A DNA stretch of 64,000 nt, from NCBI RefSeq assembly GCF_003841505.1, contig NZ_REGA01000019.1, positions 30,460 through 94,459 on the forward strand, written 5' to 3'. Of the stretch, positions 61,506 through 64,000 are shown piece after piece. Numbering within the stretch: position 1 is the first letter of the stretch; every line of letters starts with the position of its first letter. The notes under the pieces were generated by a model. That model saw only the letters and a program-made list of their open reading frames with translations. It was not told the DNA's origin and searched no databases. The stretch comes from Natrarchaeobius chitinivorans. GTDB taxonomy: Archaea; Halobacteriota; Halobacteria; Halobacteriales; Natrialbaceae. The position numbers and the translations under genes were made by a program.

Positions 61506-61583
61506 TTCGACGGGTCAGTGAGGAGCGGGCGTTCGACACGTCAGTAAGGACCGGGCGTTCGACACGTCAGTGAGGACCGGGCG
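61506..61583. repeat. 26-bp tandem repeat, three copies
   Basis: Units beginning TTCGACGGGTCAGTGAGGAG / TTCGACACGTCAGTAAGGAC start at 61506, 61532 and 61558. They lie between the divergent nucleotidyltransferase and DUF5788-like genes, about 50 bp before the latter's start. Confidence 0.85.
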
Positions 61584-61632
61584 TTCGCCGATCGTGACTA
61601 CACTTTTGCCGACCAGTCCCCAACGGGAAGAC

Positions 61633-62073
61633 GTGCAAGAGTACGAGCGCAAGCAGCTGCTCGAACGCGTCGAACGCGACGGGGCGACCGTCGGCGCGGA
61701 GATTCCGGAGACGATCACGGTACAGGGCGAAGATATCGATCTCCGGACGTTCGTCTTCGAGATCAAACGCCGCGAGACGATCCCGGCGGGCGAACGCGAC
61801 CGCGTCGAGCAGGCGAAACGGAACTTGCGACGCGAGCGAACCGACCGACTCGAGCGAATCGAGGAAGCCGAAATCAGCCGCGAGGAGGGCGAGGAACTCG
61901 CCCGGAGCGTCATCGGCATCGACCGCGCGCTGAACGCCCTGGAGAGTCTCGGCTCGACCGATCTCGAGCGAGAGCAGCAGGCAAAACAGGCCGCCGACAC
62001 GAAACGGTGGATGTCGTTCCTGAAGAAGGCCCTCGGCCGCGAGGACGACACCGCAGCGCGGAGGGGACGCTGA
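61633..62073 (+). CDS. Haloarchaeal protein (DUF5788-like)
   Basis: A 146-residue, highly charged helical protein: QEYERKQLLERVERDGATVGAEIPETITVQGEDIDLRTFVFEIKRRE, then long heptad-like helices rich in Arg and Glu. The GTG at 61633 gives a natural N-terminus; the longer frame would translate the tandem repeat. It runs into polX through a TGATG overlap, which suggests a linked, though unknown, role in DNA metabolism. Confidence 0.7.
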   Translation: MQEYERKQLLERVERDGATVGAEIPETITVQGEDIDLRTFVFEIKRRETIPAGERDRVEQAKRNLRRERTDRLERIEEAEISREEGEELARSVIGIDRALNALESLGSTDLEREQQAKQAADTKRWMSFLKKALGREDDTAARRGR

Positions 62074-63824
62074 TGGCGACGAACGCCGAAATCGCCGGCC
62101 GATTCGAGGAGTTCGCCGACCTGCTCGAGGCCGACGACGTCGAGTACAAACCCCGGGCGTACCGTCGAGCCGCGGAAAACGTCCGAGCCCACCCCTCGCC
62201 GATCGCGGATTACGTCGCCGACGGCGACCGCGAGACGATAGAGGAGATCGACGGCGTCGGCGACGCGATCGCCTCGAAGATCGTCGAGTACGTCGAAACG
62301 GGTGCGATCGAGGAACTCGAGGAGCTCCGCGCGGAACTGCCGATCGAGATCGCCGACATCACCCGCGTCGAAGGCGTCGGTCCGAAAACCGCCGGCAAAC
62401 TGTACCGGGAACTCGGCGTCGAAACGCTCGACGACCTCGAGGAAGCGGCCCAGGCGGGCGAGATCCGCGAGGTCAAAGGGTTCGGCCCGAAGACCGAGGA
62501 GAACATCCGGGAGAACGTCGCGTTCGCGCGGGAGATCGGACAGCGCTACCTGCTCGGCGAGGCGCGTCCGCTCGCCGACGACGTCCTCGCGTTTCTCGAG
62601 GGACTCGACGCTGTCGAGCGCTGTGAGGTCGCGGGATCGATCCGCCGGTGGCGCGAGACGATCGGGGACGTGGACGTCCTCGTCGGGACGGATGCGAACG
62701 AGTCGGTGATCGACGCGTTCGTCGGCTGGGACTCCGTCGACGGCGAGATCGAGTCCGGAGCCGAGAAAGCGAGCGTTCGCGTCGGCGAGATCCGCGTCGA
62801 CCTGCGCGTCGTCTCTCCCGAGGAGTTCGGCTCCGCCCTGCAGTACTTCACGGGGAGCAAAGATCACAACGTCAGCCTGCGAAACTACGCGATCGACCGC
62901 GGAATGAAGCTCAACGAGTACGGGGCGTTCGACGTGAGCGAGGTCGGCGACGAAGAGGCGGGCCAGCGCGTCGGCGAACGAGTCGCAGGTGAGTCCGAGG
63001 CGGGAATGTACGAGGCACTCGGATTGTCGTGGATCCCGCCGGAACTGCGCGAGGACCGCGGCGAGATCGTGGCAGCCGAGAGCGGCGATCTACCGACGTT
63101 GCTCGAGCACGAGGACGTTCGCGGTGACCTCCACAGTCACACCGAGTGGTCCGACGGTAACACCCCGATCGAGGAGATGGTCGCGGCCGCCGAAGCTCGC
63201 GGATACGACTACTACGGCGTCGCCGACCACGCCGAGGGTCCCGGAATCGTCGGCGGAATGGGGCTCTCGGATACCGAGATCCTGGAACAGGTGGAGGCGG
63301 TCCGGGAGGTCGACGCCGCGAGCGACATCGCAGTCTTCGCCGGCATCGAAGCGAACGTGGACGCGACCGGCGAGATCGGTCTCTCGAGCGAGGTGATCGA
63401 GGCGCTCGATATCGTCGTCGCCTCGCCTCACAGCGCGCTCGATCAGGACGCCGAGACGGCGACGAAGCGCCTCGTTCGCGCCGTCGAGAATCCGGCGGTC
63501 GACGTGCTCGGTCACCCCAGCGGTCGGATGCTCAACGAACGGTCGGGACTCGAGTTCGACGCGACCGAACTCGCCATCGCAGCCGTCGAACACGACACCG
63601 CCCTCGAGGTCAACAGTAACCCGCGCCGACTCGACCTCTGGGGGAGTGCCGTCCAGGCGGCCGTCGAGGTCGGTGCACCGATCGCGGTCAACACGGACGC
63701 CCACCGGCCGTCGACGCTCGAGTACATACGCTGGGGCGTCCACACGGCGCGTCGCGGCTGGGCCGAACCCGACGACGTCATCAACACCTGGGAACTCGAG
63801 GAACTCCGGGCGTTTCTCGACTAG
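62073..63824 (+). CDS. polX: Family X DNA polymerase with PHP nuclease domain
   Basis: A 583-residue protein. The N-terminal domain has helix-hairpin-helix motifs (EIDGVGDAIASKIVEYVETG and VEGVGPKTAGKLY). The PolX palm carries GSIRRWRETIGDVDVLVG with catalytic Asp residues. The C-terminal PHP domain begins DLHSHTEWSDGNTPIEEMV with metal ligands, then GVADHAEG and HPSGRM. PolX-PHP enzymes do gap filling and 3' end trimming in base-excision repair. The stop codon sits at the edge of an inserted IS630-type element. Confidence 0.95.
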   Translation: MATNAEIAGRFEEFADLLEADDVEYKPRAYRRAAENVRAHPSPIADYVADGDRETIEEIDGVGDAIASKIVEYVETGAIEELEELRAELPIEIADITRVEGVGPKTAGKLYRELGVETLDDLEEAAQAGEIREVKGFGPKTEENIRENVAFAREIGQRYLLGEARPLADDVLAFLEGLDAVERCEVAGSIRRWRETIGDVDVLVGTDANESVIDAFVGWDSVDGEIESGAEKASVRVGEIRVDLRVVSPEEFGSALQYFTGSKDHNVSLRNYAIDRGMKLNEYGAFDVSEVGDEEAGQRVGERVAGESEAGMYEALGLSWIPPELREDRGEIVAAESGDLPTLLEHEDVRGDLHSHTEWSDGNTPIEEMVAAAEARGYDYYGVADHAEGPGIVGGMGLSDTEILEQVEAVREVDAASDIAVFAGIEANVDATGEIGLSSEVIEALDIVVASPHSALDQDAETATKRLVRAVENPAVDVLGHPSGRMLNERSGLEFDATELAIAAVEHDTALEVNSNPRRLDLWGSAVQAAVEVGAPIAVNTDAHRPSTLEYIRWGVHTARRGWAEPDDVINTWELEELRAFLD

Positions 63825-64000
63825 TGCACTTGCAAGCGTCGACTGCTTAGCTTATCTCTTCTGAGCACCTCTCTATAGGGATGGGACGGAAAAAGCACAT
63901 CGTCAACCTCTCTGACAAGGAACGAAGCGAACTTGAGGCGATTATCTCGACGGGTGAACATAGAGCAGAGGATATCACCCGCGCACGAATCCTGCTAAAG
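63824..64000 (+). mobile_element. IS630-type insertion sequence, left part
   Basis: The sequence from 63824 (GTGCACTTGCAAGCGTCGAC) is unlike its surroundings and is followed by a transposase start. IS630-group elements insert at TA, and TA (63822-63823) immediately precedes it. The right end and terminal inverted repeat are outside the window. Confidence 0.6.
63881..64000 (+). CDS. IS630-family transposase, N-terminal 40 residues (partial)
   Basis: The frame opens at an ATG at 63881, reads MGRKKHIVNLSDKERSELEAIISTGEHRAEDITRARILLK and runs off the window. NLSDKERSELEAII...RARILL is the first helix-turn-helix of IS630/Tc1-type transposases, which cut and paste the element at TA sites. Composition is less acidic and more AT-rich than the neighbouring genes. 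Confidence 0.75.
   Translation, partial: MGRKKHIVNLSDKERSELEAIISTGEHRAEDITRARILLK

Overview
The window is a high-GC stretch of a haloarchaeal chromosome (class Halobacteria; probably Natrialbales, which is an inference from overall gene content). The evidence is the very acidic proteins, GTG and leaderless starts, and archaeal information-processing genes: PAN, PolB without inteins, Rad50/Mre11, the RNase P protein Rnp4, PHP-type PolX, SufBCD and archaeal HalOD1 and DUF7344 signalling domains. Most genes sit in short operons joined by ATGA or TGATG overlaps. I saw no rRNA, tRNA or CRISPR array.

Region 1 (1-14.3 kb) starts with a partial gene, a CPBP-like membrane protein and a small DUF5789-like protein. 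It then holds a nitrogen-scavenging locus: an operon of class III aminotransferase, agmatinase-family hydrolase and class I aminotransferase; an NrpR-family regulator; an ABC importer of the polyamine type (binding protein, ATPase, one fused PotB-PotC permease) with a nitrilase; and a second class III aminotransferase followed by a second NrpR-family regulator. A near-perfect NrpR-type operator (GGAA-N6-TTCC) lies at the second aminotransferase promoter, another lies about 0.5 kb upstream of it, and a one-mismatch version lies at the first aminotransferase promoter. I regard this as the most coherent candidate system in the window.

Region 2 (14.3-26.3 kb) holds a membrane protein with a zinc motif, a DUF457-type membrane protein, CinA, an aminotransferase, a Get3/ArsA ATPase, a MATE exporter with a palindromic operator, a zinc-ribbon membrane protein, a short-chain dehydrogenase and sufCBD. 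Region 3 (26.3-38.5 kb) is the replication, repair and proteolysis core: polB, two small haloarchaeal genes plus a winged-helix protein, rad50-mre11, an HTH protein, pan and guaA subunit A.

Region 4 (38.5-44.7 kb) holds a SprT-like protease, a nucleoside phosphorylase/permease-family protein, the trpCBA-aroA' operon with TGTACA boxes at its promoter, and an alkyltransferase-like protein whose reactive Cys is replaced by Asp. Region 5 (44.7-49.3 kb) looks lower in GC and accessory: an Lrp regulator coupled to a lone HalOD1 domain, a PAS histidine kinase, and a methyltransferase bracketed by two copies of a 156-170 bp MITE-like element.

Region 6 (49.3-64 kb) holds PAP2 plus an orphan solute-binding protein, rnp4-yhbY-mscS, a LolA-like lipoprotein, a DMT transporter, endonuclease V, an AN1-rhomboid fusion, glmS with its sugar nucleotidyltransferase, a DUF5788-like protein, polX, and the start of an IS630-type insertion sequence abutting the polX stop codon. 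A family of about 85-bp palindromic elements recurs at gene 3' ends across the window, and in two places it supplies the stop codon.
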